A stretch of 64,000 nucleotides of DNA. Source: Achromobacter xylosoxidans A8. GTDB lineage: Bacteria; Pseudomonadota; Gammaproteobacteria; Burkholderiales; Burkholderiaceae_B. The stretch covers positions 5,022,001 through 5,086,000 of the forward strand of contig NC_014640.1 of NCBI RefSeq assembly GCF_000165835.1, read 5' to 3'. Under the pieces are notes generated by a model. It saw only the letters and a list, made by a program, of their open reading frames with translations, made no database searches and was not told the DNA's origin. A program made the position numbers and the translations under genes. Of this stretch, positions 17,718-27,134 are shown in pieces. Every line of letters begins with the position of its first letter. Position 1 is the first letter of the stretch.

Positions 17718-19022
17718 TCATGCGCGCGACCGCCGCTCCCGCCACCAGTCGCGCGCCTGGTAAGACCAATAAGTTAATTGCACCGCCGCCGTGCCCAAGC
17801 CACCGCCGTTCCAGGCCAGCCCGAACGGCGCAAACAGCTTGTAGCGCTGGGTGTCGCCCGCGATCCCTTCGGCGACCACCCGGCCGCCGATCGAGGCGGT
17901 GTTCATGCCGTGTCCGCCGAACGCCGTGCAATACCAGACGTCCGGCGACAGCTGGCCGATCTGCGGCATCAGATGCCGCGCGTAAGCCATGCGCCCCGAC
18001 CACGCCGTCTCCACCCGCAGCCCCTGCAATTGGGGGTAGACGGAGAGCAGTTCGCGGCGCAGTGACTCCGCCAGATCTGGCGGGTCGTCGACACGGGTGG
18101 TGATTCTACTGCCCCAGCCGATGCGCCCGCCATCGAGTACGCGGTAATAGTTACCGGCGCGCCGGTCGTCGCCGATGGCGGCGGTGGTGCGGATCGCTTC
18201 GCGCACCCGGTCGCCCAAGGGCTCGGTCAGCATGATGTAGGTGGCGATGGGCAGCATCGCGCGGCGCAGCGCGGGCACCACGCCCTCGGTGTAGCCACCG
18301 GTGGCCAGCACCACGGTGCGGGCCTCGACCTGGCCCTGCTCCGTCTTCAGGCGTTTGACTGCGCCGTCCAGGGCCGCCTGCGTGACGGGCGAGTCCTCGT
18401 GGATGCGCACGCCCAGGCGCGCGCATTCTCGGGCCAGCGCGCGGGCGTAGTTCAGCGGATGGAAGTGAAAGGACGCGGGGTCCTCCACGCCCTGGTGGTA
18501 GACATCGGACAGCAGGCGCTCGCGGACCTGGTTGCGGCTCAAGAGGCGCACGTCGCGGCCGAAGTCGCGCTGCTGGCTGTCGCACCACTGCCGCAGGGCG
18601 TCGGTCGCCTCATAACGCACCACGCGCAGCCGGCCGTCGACCTTGCAGGCGTCGACGATGTCCAGGTCGCGGATGTTGTTGCGAATGATCTCCACGCCCT
18701 CCATCGACAGCCGGTAGAGCTTGCGGTAGTGGTCTTCGTCGACGTGCTTCCTGATGGCGTCGGCCCCGGCGGAAAATGCCGGCGACACCGAGCCCCCGTT
18801 GCGTCCCGAGGCCCCCCAGGCGATGCGCCGCCCTTCCAGCAAGGTGACGTCGCGGCCACGGCGGGCCAGTTCCAGCGCGGTGGACAGGCCCGCCAGTCCA
18901 GCCCCGACCACGCAGACATCGGTGCTGACGGTCTCTGCCAAAGGCGCATAGCGGGTGGTGTCGTCGGCCAGCGTGCGCTTGTAGTAGGTGTCGATGTACT
19001 CGGAAGCCATGGTGGTCGGCAT
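17718..19022 (-). CDS. FAD-dependent amino acid oxidase, probable L-pipecolate oxidase
   Basis: A 434-residue DAO-type flavoenzyme with the dinucleotide motif VCVVGAGLAGLSTALELA at residues ~36-53 and ILEGRRIAWGASGRNGG-like glycine-rich sequence after it. The general family includes PuuB, DadA and AmaA. Close linkage to an ALDH7-type aminoadipate semialdehyde dehydrogenase and an amino acid ABC transporter favours pipecolate oxidation (AmaA role); PuuB-like gamma-glutamylputrescine oxidation is the main alternative. ATG 19022 overlaps the upstream permease stop; ATG 19010 is also possible. Confidence 0.8.
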   Translation of the reverse strand: MPTTMASEYIDTYYKRTLADDTTRYAPLAETVSTDVCVVGAGLAGLSTALELARRGRDVTLLEGRRIAWGASGRNGGSVSPAFSAGADAIRKHVDEDHYRKLYRLSMEGVEIIRNNIRDLDIVDACKVDGRLRVVRYEATDALRQWCDSQQRDFGRDVRLLSRNQVRERLLSDVYHQGVEDPASFHFHPLNYARALARECARLGVRIHEDSPVTQAALDGAVKRLKTEQGQVEARTVVLATGGYTEGVVPALRRAMLPIATYIMLTEPLGDRVREAIRTTAAIGDDRRAGNYYRVLDGGRIGWGSRITTRVDDPPDLAESLRRELLSVYPQLQGLRVETAWSGRMAYARHLMPQIGQLSPDVWYCTAFGGHGMNTASIGGRVVAEGIAGDTQRYKLFAPFGLAWNGGGLGTAAVQLTYWSYQARDWWRERRSRA

Positions 19023-19711
19023 CAGTTCAGGCCTGCGCCCTGCAAGCCGCCCGTCAGGCGCTTTTCCAGCCAGTTGGCCAGGCGCAGCAGCGGGTAGCAG
19101 TAGATGAAGTAGATGGCGGCGATCATGCCGTAGATGAAGAGCGACTTGGCTGGAAAGGTGATGATGAAGACCTCGCCTTGCCGCGTCAGTTCGGTGATGC
19201 CCACCACGGACAGAATCGCGGTGCTCTTGATCAACATGACGTAGACGCCGCTCATGGGCTGCACGATCAGGCGCATGGCCTGCGGCAGGATGACCAGCCG
19301 CAAGATCTGGAACGGCCTCAGGCCCAGCGTCATGGCGCCTTCGGTCTGGCCGCGCGGCACGGCCTGGATCGCGCCCATGACGATTTCCGCAACGTAGCAG
19401 GACGTGTAGACAGACAACGACACGAAGGCCGCCGTGCCGGAATCCCAATGCAGCATTTCGATGCCGGTACTGGGCAGCACGAAATAGAAAATATAGAGCT
19501 GCACCAGGAACGGCGTGCCGCGCAGGATGTGGATGTACAGGCCCAGCAGCTGATGCACGCCGCGGATGCGGTAGCTGCGGATCACGCCGATCACGAAGCC
19601 CAGGAGCGATCCCGCGATGATGGCCACGAAGGAGATCTTCAAGGTCTCCCAGAAGCCCTTCAGCAGGAAGGGCAGCACGACGCCGGCGGTGGAAAGATAG
19701 GAATCCAACAT
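19022..19711 (-). CDS. Polar amino acid ABC transporter permease
   Basis: A 229-residue inner-membrane permease of the HisMQ family. Several hydrophobic segments are visible and the EAA-type coupling loop is AVPRGQTEGAMTLGLRPFQI. ATG 19711 starts two bases after the other permease gene. It pairs with the permease at 19714-20406 to form the channel served by the binding protein at 20411. Confidence 0.9.
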   Translation of the reverse strand: MLDSYLSTAGVVLPFLLKGFWETLKISFVAIIAGSLLGFVIGVIRSYRIRGVHQLLGLYIHILRGTPFLVQLYIFYFVLPSTGIEMLHWDSGTAAFVSLSVYTSCYVAEIVMGAIQAVPRGQTEGAMTLGLRPFQILRLVILPQAMRLIVQPMSGVYVMLIKSTAILSVVGITELTRQGEVFIITFPAKSLFIYGMIAAIYFIYCYPLLRLANWLEKRLTGGLQGAGLN

Positions 19712-19713
19712 GC

Positions 19714-20406
19714 TTACCTCGCGTTCCAGGCAGGACCCGCCAGCCAAAGGCTCACGCCGCGCGACAGCAGCAGCATGCAGGCGTAGATCAGCAGATAGCC
19801 GGCCGCGATGGTCAGGAAGCTCTCGTTGGGTACGATGCGGTCGCTGTTCATCTGCACGCCGGCCGCGACCAGTTCGAACACCGTGATCAGCGACAGCAGC
19901 GACGTGTCCTTGATCAGCACGGCGGTCTGGCCTAGCAGGGGCGGCAGCGTGTTGGCGAAAGCCTGCGGCAGCACGACATAGCGCAGGCGCTGGCCGTAAT
20001 TCATGCCGCAAGCCTTGGCGCCTTCGATCTGGCCGCGCGGCACGGATTCGATGCCCACGCGGATGATCTCGCTCATGTAGGCCGCATGGTGCAGCGTCAT
20101 CGCCATGATGCCCAGCAGCATTTCGCTCCAGCCCTTGGCGCCCGGCACCAGCATGGGCACGGCGTAATAGACCAGGTAGATCTGCACCAACAAGGGGGTG
20201 GAACGGATGAATTGCACATAGGCCGCCACCGGCCGCCAGACGAGGGCGCGGGGCGACATATGCGCAAGCGCCAGCGGGATGCCGGCCAGCACCGACAGCA
20301 CCAGGCTTGCGCCCGCCGCGATCAGGGTGTTGGCCAGGCCGGTGGCGAACTGGCCCGTGTACTGGCTGACGATGCGCCAGTTATAGAAATCGAGCAGCCA
20401 GTCCAT
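19714..20406 (-). CDS. Polar amino acid ABC transporter permease
   Basis: A 230-residue HisMQ-type membrane subunit with its coupling loop SVPRGQIEGAKACGMNYGQR and about five membrane segments. It starts four bases after the stop of the solute-binding protein gene and ends two bases before the second permease, so all are one operon. Confidence 0.9.
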   Translation of the reverse strand: MDWLLDFYNWRIVSQYTGQFATGLANTLIAAGASLVLSVLAGIPLALAHMSPRALVWRPVAAYVQFIRSTPLLVQIYLVYYAVPMLVPGAKGWSEMLLGIMAMTLHHAAYMSEIIRVGIESVPRGQIEGAKACGMNYGQRLRYVVLPQAFANTLPPLLGQTAVLIKDTSLLSLITVFELVAAGVQMNSDRIVPNESFLTIAAGYLLIYACMLLLSRGVSLWLAGPAWNAR

Positions 20407-20410
20407 GGGC

Positions 20411-21202
20411 TCAGTGGTCTTTCTTCCAGTCGGTGGAGTACCAGTACTTCACCTGTTCGGGCAGCGTGTTGTCGGCCGTCTTCAAGGTCTGCCAGTTATC
20501 CAGCCAGAACTTCAGGCGGAAGGCGTTGGGACCGACGGCGAAGGCCAGGGGCTCGCGCACCATGATGCCGTCCAGCACGCGCAGGTTGCCGAAGTCGACC
20601 AGGAACTGGTTGGCGGTGGACAGCGACATGATGCCGGCGTCCAGCCGGCCACTGGACAGGGCCTGCCCGACCGGCGCGCTGCCGCCCGAGAATTCCTTCA
20701 TGGTGGCCTTGGGCAACATCTTCTTGCCCACTTCCGCATAGGTGCTGGCGCCCAGCACGCCCACGGTCACGCCGTCCTTGTTGAGTTCCTCGTACGACTT
20801 GTAGGGCGAGTCCTTGGGCACCACGGCCACGGTGTCCGCGTAGAACATCGGGGTGGAGAACAGCACCTGGGCCGCGCGCTGCGGCGTGGGCGTCATGTCC
20901 GCGGCCACCATGTCGGCCTTGCCGGACAGCAGCGCCGGGATCAGGCCCTTCCACTCATAGTCCTGCAGCACCAGCTTCACGCCCAGGTCGTCGGCCATGC
21001 GCTTGGCCACTTCCACGGCCAGGCCGGTGCGCTTGCCGGTCTTGTCCATGAAGCTCATCAGCGGCCCGGAGGTCTGCACCGCGACGCGCAGTTCACCGCG
21101 CTTGAGAATGTCGCCCAGCTCGTCGGCCTGCGCCGGCAAGGCCACCGTGGCGGCCGCCAGGGCGACGCCGGCCACGCCCAGCCATCGTTTGATTTTCAGC
21201 AT
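20411..21202 (-). CDS. Periplasmic amino acid-binding protein (SBP family 3)
   Basis: A 263-residue type 3 solute-binding protein with signal peptide (MLKIKRWLGVAGVALAAATV, cleavage near PAQADE). GELRVAVQTSGPLMSF begins the mature fold and the ADMTPTPQRA segment is typical of the ligand-contacting region. Its ligand is probably an amino acid related to lysine or pipecolate, judged only from context. Confidence 0.88.
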   Translation of the reverse strand: MLKIKRWLGVAGVALAAATVALPAQADELGDILKRGELRVAVQTSGPLMSFMDKTGKRTGLAVEVAKRMADDLGVKLVLQDYEWKGLIPALLSGKADMVAADMTPTPQRAAQVLFSTPMFYADTVAVVPKDSPYKSYEELNKDGVTVGVLGASTYAEVGKKMLPKATMKEFSGGSAPVGQALSSGRLDAGIMSLSTANQFLVDFGNLRVLDGIMVREPLAFAVGPNAFRLKFWLDNWQTLKTADNTLPEQVKYWYSTDWKKDH

Positions 21203-21344
21203 TTCCTACCCCTTGTGGTGAATGGACTCACGTCGTTCCGGGCAAAGCACAGTGCGCCGGCAGCGCCCGGATCAGCCGGACCGGCCCTGGTTACCGCCGG
21301 ACGCCACACTCGCGGACCGCCCGTTGCTACCTTGCTGCTAGGGA

Positions 21345-22094
21345 CTACAGAATCTTTTCCAGGAAGGCGCGGGTACGCGCTTCCCGGGGGTGGCCGAACA
21401 CCTCGTCCGGCGTGCCCATTTCCACGATGCGGCCGGCGTCCATGAAGAGCGCGCGGTCACCCACGTCGCGGGCGAAGCCCATTTCATGGGTCACCACGGC
21501 CATGGTCATGCCGTCGCGCGCCAGCGCGCGCATCAGTTCAAGAATGCCTCCCACGGTTTCGGGGTCGAGTGCCGAGGTGGCCTCGTCGAACAGCATCAGC
21601 TTGGGGTCCATGGCCAGCGCGCGCGCGATCGCCACGCGCTGCTGCTGGCCGCCGGAGAGCTGGCTGGGATAACGCGCGCCGTAGTCGCCCACGCCGACGC
21701 GGCCCAGCAGTTCGCGGGCGTAGCGTTCGGCGTCGGCGCGGGCGCGGCCGCGCACCACGCGCTGGGGTAGCGCGACATTGTCCAGCGCAGTACGGTGTTG
21801 GAACAGGTTGAAGTGCTGGAACACCATGCCGACTTCGGTGCGCCAGCGGTTGACGTCGGTGGCCGGGTCCGTGAGCGACACGCCGTCCACGCGGATGGCG
21901 CCGCTGTCTATGCTTTCCAGGCCGTTGAGCGTGCGCAACAAGGTGCTTTTACCGGATCCGGACGGGCCGACCACCACCATGACCTCGCCGCGGCCGAGCT
22001 GGCAATCGATGCCGTCCAACGCCAGATGCGGGGCCTGCCCGTCGCGTTGATAGGTCTTGCTGACTGCCTGGACGACCAGCAGAGGTTCCGCCAC
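21345..22094 (-). CDS. Polar amino acid ABC transporter ATP-binding protein
   Basis: A 249-residue ATPase with Walker A GPSGSGKS, signature LSGGQQQR, Walker B LMLFDEA and the switch histidine in VVTHEMGFA. The start is GTG 22094, where AAGG(TGG) lies just upstream; the frame continues far beyond into the divergent gene, so length alone is misleading. It is the first gene of the minus-strand operon, 142 bases before the binding-protein gene. Confidence 0.88.
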   Translation of the reverse strand: MAEPLLVVQAVSKTYQRDGQAPHLALDGIDCQLGRGEVMVVVGPSGSGKSTLLRTLNGLESIDSGAIRVDGVSLTDPATDVNRWRTEVGMVFQHFNLFQHRTALDNVALPQRVVRGRARADAERYARELLGRVGVGDYGARYPSQLSGGQQQRVAIARALAMDPKLMLFDEATSALDPETVGGILELMRALARDGMTMAVVTHEMGFARDVGDRALFMDAGRIVEMGTPDEVFGHPREARTRAFLEKIL

Positions 22095-22244
22095 GGATCC
22101 ACCTTCGTATGAGTGCTGCCTTGGTTTAAAAAGGTTTCGCAATTCATGCTGGAGTTTCGTATAGTAAATTTTTTTCCAGAATCGCCACTTAGGCATAACC
22201 CTTAAGCGAAGACAGGCTCTTCGCAGGCAACCCAAGGAACCGGC
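22095..22244. promoter_or_regulatory. Divergent promoter region of the pipecolate-type cluster
   Basis: A 150-base AT-richer gap between the ABC ATPase gene and the aldehyde dehydrogenase gene. It contains runs such as TTTAAAAAGG and TAAATTTTTTTCC and must hold two divergent promoters. The XRE-cupin regulator encoded at 17121 is the likely binder; I see no clear palindrome. Confidence 0.5.
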
Positions 22245-23747
22245 ATGGACACTCCCCAAGACATCCTGCGCGCGCTCGGGCTGAACCCGGAATCGCTCAC
22301 GGGCGGCACGCTGCGCGCGCGCAGTCCGATAGACGGCGCCGAACTGGCCCGGGTCCACGAGCACACGGTGGCCCAGGCCCATTCCGCCATCACCCGCGCG
22401 CGCCAGGCCAGCCTGGCATGGCGCGACGTGCCGGCGCCGCGCCGCGGCGAACTGCTGCGCCTGTTCGGCGAAACGCTGCGCCAGCACAAGCGCGAGCTGG
22501 GCCGCCTGGTCAGCCTGGAGGCCGGCAAGATCGTGGCCGAAGGCGAAGGCGAAGTGCAGGAAATGATCGACATCTGCGACTTCGCCGTGGGCCTGTCGCG
22601 CCAGCTCTACGGACTGACGATCGCCTCCGAGCGCCCAGGCCATCGCATGATGGAAACCTGGCATCCGCTGGGCGTGGTCGGCGTGATCAGCGCGTTCAAC
22701 TTCCCGGTAGCCGTGTGGTCCTGGAACGCCGCGCTGGCGCTGGTCTGCGGCAACGCCGTGGTCTGGAAGCCATCGGAAAAAACCCCGCTGACCGCGCTGG
22801 CCTGCCAGGCGCTTTTCGCCCAGGCCGCGCAACGTTTCGGCGATGCCCCCGCCGGCCTGTCGGAAGTGCTGATCGGCGGTCGCGAGATCGGCGAGGCGCT
22901 GGTGGATTCGCACGCCGTGGCCCTGGTGTCGGCTACCGGCTCGACCCGCATGGGCCGCCAGGTGGGTCCGCGCGTGGCACAGCGCTTCGGCCGCGTGCTG
23001 CTGGAACTGGGCGGCAACAACGCCATCATCGTCGGCCCCACCGCCGACCTGGACATGGCCGCGCGCGGCATCGTGTTCGGCGCCATCGGCACGGCCGGAC
23101 AGCGCTGCACCTCGACGCGCCGACTGATCGTGCATGAAAGCGTGGCCGACGACCTGGTGCAGCGCCTGCACAAGGCCTATGCCAGCGCCACCATCGGCAA
23201 CCCGCTGGACAGCGGCACGCTGGTCGGCCCGCTGATCGACCGCGTATCCTTCGACGCCATGCAGGCCGCGCTGACGGCGGCGCGCGAACAGGGCGGCAAG
23301 GTCACGGGCGGCGAACGCGTGCTGGCCGAGCAGTATCCCGAGGCCTGGTACGCGCGCCCCGCCATCGCCGAAATGCCGGGCCAGACCGACGTGGTCTGCC
23401 ACGAAACCTTCGCGCCCATCCTGTACGTGATGCGCTACACCGATTTCAACCAGGCCCTGGCCTTGCAGAATGGCGTGCCGCAAGGCCTGTCGTCCGCCAT
23501 CTTCACCAATGACCTGCGCGAGGCCGAGACCTTCCTGTCGGCGGCCGGCTCGGACTGCGGCATCGCCAACGTCAATATCGGCACCTCGGGCGCCGAGATC
23601 GGCGGCGCCTTCGGCGGAGAAAAGGAAACCGGGGGTGGGCGCGAATCGGGCTCGGACGCGTGGCGCAACTACATGCGCCGCGCGACCAACACGATCAACT
23701 ATTCGCGCCAGCTGCCGCTGGCGCAGGGCATCAAGTTCGGCGAGTAG
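22245..23747 (+). CDS. amaB: ALDH7 (antiquitin-type) alpha-aminoadipate semialdehyde dehydrogenase
   Basis: A 500-residue NAD(P)-dependent aldehyde dehydrogenase. The catalytic cysteine is in [13 protein letters not shown], the general-base Glu in [12 protein letters not shown], and the C terminus [20 protein letters not shown] with [11 protein letters not shown] is the diagnostic tail of the antiquitin/ALDH7 family. These oxidise alpha-aminoadipate semialdehyde to aminoadipate in lysine/pipecolate breakdown. It diverges from the transporter-oxidase operon, which would supply pipecolate and form the semialdehyde. A hairpin terminator follows. Confidence 0.85.
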   Translation: MDTPQDILRALGLNPESLTGGTLRARSPIDGAELARVHEHTVAQAHSAITRARQASLAWRDVPAPRRGELLRLFGETLRQHKRELGRLVSLEAGKIVAEGEGEVQEMIDICDFAVGLSRQLYGLTIASERPGHRMMETWHPLGVVGVISAFNFPVAVWSWNAALALVCGNAVVWKPSEKTPLTALACQALFAQAAQRFGDAPAGLSEVLIGGREIGEALVDSHAVALVSATGSTRMGRQVGPRVAQRFGRVLLELGGNNAIIVGPTADLDMAARGIVFGAIGTAGQRCTSTRRLIVHESVADDLVQRLHKAYASATIGNPLDSGTLVGPLIDRVSFDAMQAALTAAREQGGKVTGGERVLAEQYPEAWYARPAIAEMPGQTDVVCHETFAPILYVMRYTDFNQALALQNGVPQGLSSAIFTNDLREAETFLSAAGSDCGIANVNIGTSGAEIGGAFGGEKETGGGRESGSDAWRNYMRRATNTINYSRQLPLAQGIKFGE

Positions 23748-23771
23748 GCCCGCGCGCAGCCCTGTCCCCAC

Positions 23772-23796
23772 AAGCCCCCGCCGTGCGCGGGGGCTT
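23772..23796 (+). terminator. Hairpin terminator after the ALDH7 gene
   Basis: Perfect 10-bp stem AAGCCCCCGC / GCGGGGGCTT with a five-base loop, 24 bases after the stop codon. The T-run is weak (ACGCTTTCT). Confidence 0.7.
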
Positions 23797-23884
23797 ACGC
23801 TTTCTACATACGATTAGCCTGGCTTACAAACTGTAGCCGGGGTCGATGCTACATTTCCTGGTCACAAAACTACGTTATGAGCCG

Positions 23885-25177
23885 ATGACCATCAGCCGTC
23901 CAGCACGATCCGCCCTCCTCCTGCGCACCCTTGCCGCCGCCCTGGCCATGGGTCTGGCGGGCGCAGCCACCGCGGGCGTGTCGTACCGGCTGGATCGTCC
24001 ATCGGCCGCCCCCGGCGAGACCGTCACCATCGAAGCGGTGTACTTCAACGAAGGCACCGCCCGCTCCAACTGGGAAGCCCCGCCCGAACTGGTGCTGCAA
24101 TGGCGCGGCCAGGACGGCCAGATCGTGCGCAGCCTGGCCAAGCTGCGCGGCGGGCCGGCCAGCTTCAGCGTGCCGGTCAACAACTTCGCGCGCATGGCCT
24201 GGACGGCGGTCGTGCCCGCCACGGCCAACGGCCTGCAGGCCGTGTCCATCGAGGGCCAGCCGGCGATGATGGCGCTGGACGCCACCGGCCGCGACAGCGG
24301 CACCTTGGCCAGCACGCCCGCGCGCGGCCCGGTGGTGGACGCCAGCAGCGGCCAGCCCGTGCCCGCCGCCGCCGTGGCCGCGGTCGGCGCTTCGCCCGAA
24401 GGGGGCCCTTCGCCCGACGCTTCCGCGGTGCCTACCGTGCAGCCGCAGAACGCCTTTGACCGCTTCCGCAGCTCGGTTTCCGAATACAAGCCGGTGTACT
24501 TCGACATCGGCACGCGCGGACAGACCACCGCGCGCTTCCAGATCAGCGCCAAGTACCGCCTCTTCAGCCCCGCGGGCGACCGCCCGGCGACCTGGGACGA
24601 GAACTTCTACCTGGCGTACACACAGACGTCGCTGTGGGACCTGCAGGGCGATTCCATGCCCTTCATCGACACCACCTTCAATCCCAGCGCCTTCTGGCTA
24701 TCCGACAATATCTGGCAGTCGGCCAGCCAGAACTGGCGCTTCGGCATGAACACCGGCGTCGAGCACAACTCCAACGGCAAGGACGGCGCGGATTCGCGCT
24801 CGTTGAACGACGGCTATATCGAACCGCGCTTCCACTACCGCTTCGACGGCGGCAGCACGCTGACCTTCGCGCCGCGGGTCAAGGCCTACTTCGGCGTCGC
24901 CAGCGAGAACAGCGACTACGCCGACTACGCCGGCCACGTCGACTGGCAATTGCGCTGGGCCCAGGACAACGGCGCCGTCATCTCCGCCATGTACCGCCAG
25001 GGCGATCAGAAGCGCCGCACCACCCAGCTGGATTTCGCCTGGCCGCTGCAGCGCACCTGGCTGAACATGAACGGCTACCTGCATCTGCAGTACTTCAACG
25101 GCTACGGCGAAACGCTGCTGGGCTACAACCAGCGCAACGAATCGCAGTTCCGCGTCGGCCTGTCGCTGGTGCCTTAA
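23885..25177 (+). CDS. pldA: Outer membrane phospholipase A with extra N-terminal domain
   Basis: An OMPLA-type beta-barrel lipase, 430 residues. The catalytic pattern is clear: GVEHNSNG supplies His and Ser, and SRSLNDGY supplies the Asn. The C terminus FRVGLSLVP fits a barrel strand end. A signal peptide (ALLLRTLAAALAMGLAGAATAG) follows ATG 23885; ATG 23846 would add 13 residues. The enteric protein is about 290 residues, so roughly 180 residues between signal and barrel are additional: a beta-rich part starting VSYRLDRPSAAPGETVTIEA and an Ala/Pro-rich linker. Confidence 0.88.
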   Translation: MTISRPARSALLLRTLAAALAMGLAGAATAGVSYRLDRPSAAPGETVTIEAVYFNEGTARSNWEAPPELVLQWRGQDGQIVRSLAKLRGGPASFSVPVNNFARMAWTAVVPATANGLQAVSIEGQPAMMALDATGRDSGTLASTPARGPVVDASSGQPVPAAAVAAVGASPEGGPSPDASAVPTVQPQNAFDRFRSSVSEYKPVYFDIGTRGQTTARFQISAKYRLFSPAGDRPATWDENFYLAYTQTSLWDLQGDSMPFIDTTFNPSAFWLSDNIWQSASQNWRFGMNTGVEHNSNGKDGADSRSLNDGYIEPRFHYRFDGGSTLTFAPRVKAYFGVASENSDYADYAGHVDWQLRWAQDNGAVISAMYRQGDQKRRTTQLDFAWPLQRTWLNMNGYLHLQYFNGYGETLLGYNQRNESQFRVGLSLVP

Positions 25178-25200
25178 GCCCGCCGATCCGTCGGGGCGTC

Positions 25201-26034
25201 CTAGCCTTCCATCGCCAGTTCTTCCCAGCCCAGTTCGCGGGTGCGCTCCAGCGCCACCGTGACCTGGGCGGCGGCGGAGCGCACCCCCTCCACTAGCTCC
25301 TGTCCAGTCAGCAGCCGCGCCGTGACGCTGGCCATGAACACGTCGCCGGTGCCGTGCACCGAGGGCGGGATCGCGATCTCCGGATGCGTCACGACGGTGG
25401 CCTGCTCCCGCGTCACCACCGCCAGCTGCAAGGTGCCGGCCGCGGCGGCCATGGGCGCCGCGCTGGTCACCACGATCCAGTCCGGACCGCGCGCGATCAG
25501 TTCGCGCGCCGCGGCCACTACTTCGTCAATTGATGACAGGGCGCGCCCCACCAGCAATTCCAGCTCAAAATGGTTCGGCGTCATACCGTTGGCCAGCGGC
25601 ACCAGCAGGTCCCGGTATTGCTCGACCAGTCCTTCGTTCACGTACAGGCCGTCGTTGCGGTCGCCCATGACGGGATCGATATGGATTTTCACGTCCGGCC
25701 GCGCGGCGCGCAGCGCGGCCAGCCAATCGGCAAGCAACCCGGCCTGCCCGGGCTGGCCCAGGTATCCGCACACCACCGCCCGCGCCGTCCTGCTGACGCC
25801 GCGCTCGTCCAGCCCCTGCAACAGCCCTTCGAACCAGTCCAGCGGCACCGCGCCGCCGTGCAAGGTCGGATAGTGCGGCGTATTGCTCAGGATGACGGTG
25901 GGCACCGCGATCGCGTGCAGGCCCGCCTTGCGGAAGACCGGCATGGCGGCGTTATTGCCGACGCAGCCATACACGACCTGGGATTGGACGGAAACGATAT
26001 CCACCTGCGCGGTAACGGCGGGGATTGCGCTCAT
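25201..26034 (-). CDS. pdxY: Pyridoxal kinase PdxY
   Basis: A 277-residue ribokinase-fold kinase that phosphorylates pyridoxal in the PLP salvage pathway. The N-terminal IVSVQSQVVYGCVGNNAAM and the C-terminal SVHGTGDVFMASVTARLL (anion hole and catalytic Asp region GTGD) are characteristic. It ends 23 bases from the convergent pldA. It is last in a minus-strand group beginning with a cupin gene, which suggests a shared transcript but not a shared function. Confidence 0.9.
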   Translation of the reverse strand: MSAIPAVTAQVDIVSVQSQVVYGCVGNNAAMPVFRKAGLHAIAVPTVILSNTPHYPTLHGGAVPLDWFEGLLQGLDERGVSRTARAVVCGYLGQPGQAGLLADWLAALRAARPDVKIHIDPVMGDRNDGLYVNEGLVEQYRDLLVPLANGMTPNHFELELLVGRALSSIDEVVAAARELIARGPDWIVVTSAAPMAAAAGTLQLAVVTREQATVVTHPEIAIPPSVHGTGDVFMASVTARLLTGQELVEGVRSAAAQVTVALERTRELGWEELAMEG

Positions 26035-26069
26035 GGGGCTGGCTCCTGGCTGCCGCGGTTTACGCGGCG

Positions 26070-26432
26070 CTACATGCGGGTGATGAAATAGATCTTCTTG
26101 ACGAACTGGTCGACTTCCCAGCGGCCGGTATAGCCCTCGGGCATGACGAAGGCTTCGCCCACTGTCAGCTCGTGCACGGTGCCATCCGGGTCGACCAGGC
26201 GCGCCGAGCCTTCGACGATGTAGCCGAACTCGATGTAGCCGGTGGTGTTGGACTGGAACACGCCCGCGGTGCTTTCCCAGACACCGGCCTCTGCCTTGCC
26301 GCCATTGCCTTCGAAAGCGGTCACGGTGCGGAACGCGGCGTCGCCCGAGAGCGGACGGCGCGGCTTGCCGGGCACCGGGTTCTTCATGGGGCCGGCGTCG
26401 ATGCGGACGAGGCGCGATTGGTCGTTCTTCAT
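26070..26432 (-). CDS. Small cupin-domain protein
   Basis: A 120-residue single-domain cupin of the DUF861 type, with GVWESTAGVF and the FGYIVEGSARLVDPDGTVHE strand pair, ending in a barrel strand with WEVDQFVKKIYF. ATG 26432 follows AGGAA at 5 bases. Its ligand and role are unknown. It is 43 bases downstream of an XRE-cupin regulator and 35 bases upstream of pdxY. Confidence 0.8.
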   Translation of the reverse strand: MKNDQSRLVRIDAGPMKNPVPGKPRRPLSGDAAFRTVTAFEGNGGKAEAGVWESTAGVFQSNTTGYIEFGYIVEGSARLVDPDGTVHELTVGEAFVMPEGYTGRWEVDQFVKKIYFITRM

Positions 26433-26475
26433 GGCGGTTCCTGTATGCGGATAGATGATGAGTCCGGAGGCCTGC

Positions 26476-27030
26476 TCAGTGCGCGGCCACCACCAGCACT
26501 TCGGCCATGGCCCGGCTGACGGTGCGCATGCGGTGTGGCAGTTCGGAATCGAAATAGACGGAATCCCCGGCTTCCAGGCGTAACTGGCGCTCGCCCACGT
26601 GAACCTCGATGGCGCCCTTGAGCACCAGCAGGAATTCCTCGCCGGGGTGCGGAAACACCGCGGTCGCATCGGGAAATTCGCGCGGCGGATGCACCACGAA
26701 AGGCTCCATCGCCTTGACCTTGCGACGGCCAGCCAGCGACTCGTAGTGATACTCGCTGCCCAGTCCCCGGCGCTGCAAGGCCTCGCGGTCCGCCACCCGC
26801 ACCACGCTGACGACTTCCTCCTGCGCGGCGTCGTCCGTGCCCACCAGTTCCGACACGCCCAGGCCGTACGCTTCCGCCAGCCGCAGCACGGTGGAAATGG
26901 AGGGCTCGCTCAGGCCCCGCTCCAGTTTGGAGAGGTAGCTCTTGGTCAATCCGGTGCGCTGCGCCAGCTGTTCCAGGGACAGGGTTTGCTGGCGGCGAAG
27001 GGCGCGCAGGCGGTGCGGCAGGTCTATCAT
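26476..27030 (-). CDS. XRE-family regulator with C-terminal cupin domain
   Basis: A 184-residue protein with a Cro/C1-type helix-turn-helix at residues ~8-62 (LAQRTGLTKSYLSKLERGLS) and a cupin domain from about residue 110 (FPHPGEEFLLVLKGAIEVHV). It is similar in layout to the regulator at 17121 but clearly diverged. I preferred ATG 27030, which starts just before the helix-turn-helix; ATG 27087 would add 19 residues. It probably controls the neighbouring cupin/pdxY or aldolase genes. Confidence 0.87.
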   Translation of the reverse strand: MIDLPHRLRALRRQQTLSLEQLAQRTGLTKSYLSKLERGLSEPSISTVLRLAEAYGLGVSELVGTDDAAQEEVVSVVRVADREALQRRGLGSEYHYESLAGRRKVKAMEPFVVHPPREFPDATAVFPHPGEEFLLVLKGAIEVHVGERQLRLEAGDSVYFDSELPHRMRTVSRAMAEVLVVAAH

Positions 27031-27134
27031 CGGCGGGGTTGCGGGCGAAGATGCGAAATACGGTCGCGGAATACGACCGGTAAGCATGCCCTAATCCGGC
27101 CCCGCCGTCGAGCCGGCCCCGCCCGCAGCGGCCA

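Noticed and set aside
21345..23771. An 808-codon minus-strand frame covering the ABC ATPase and the whole aldehyde dehydrogenase gene
   Set aside because: Only the last 250 codons encode a real ATPase; the rest is the GC-rich antisense of the ALDH7 gene. The GTG at 22094 with an AAGG site is the start.
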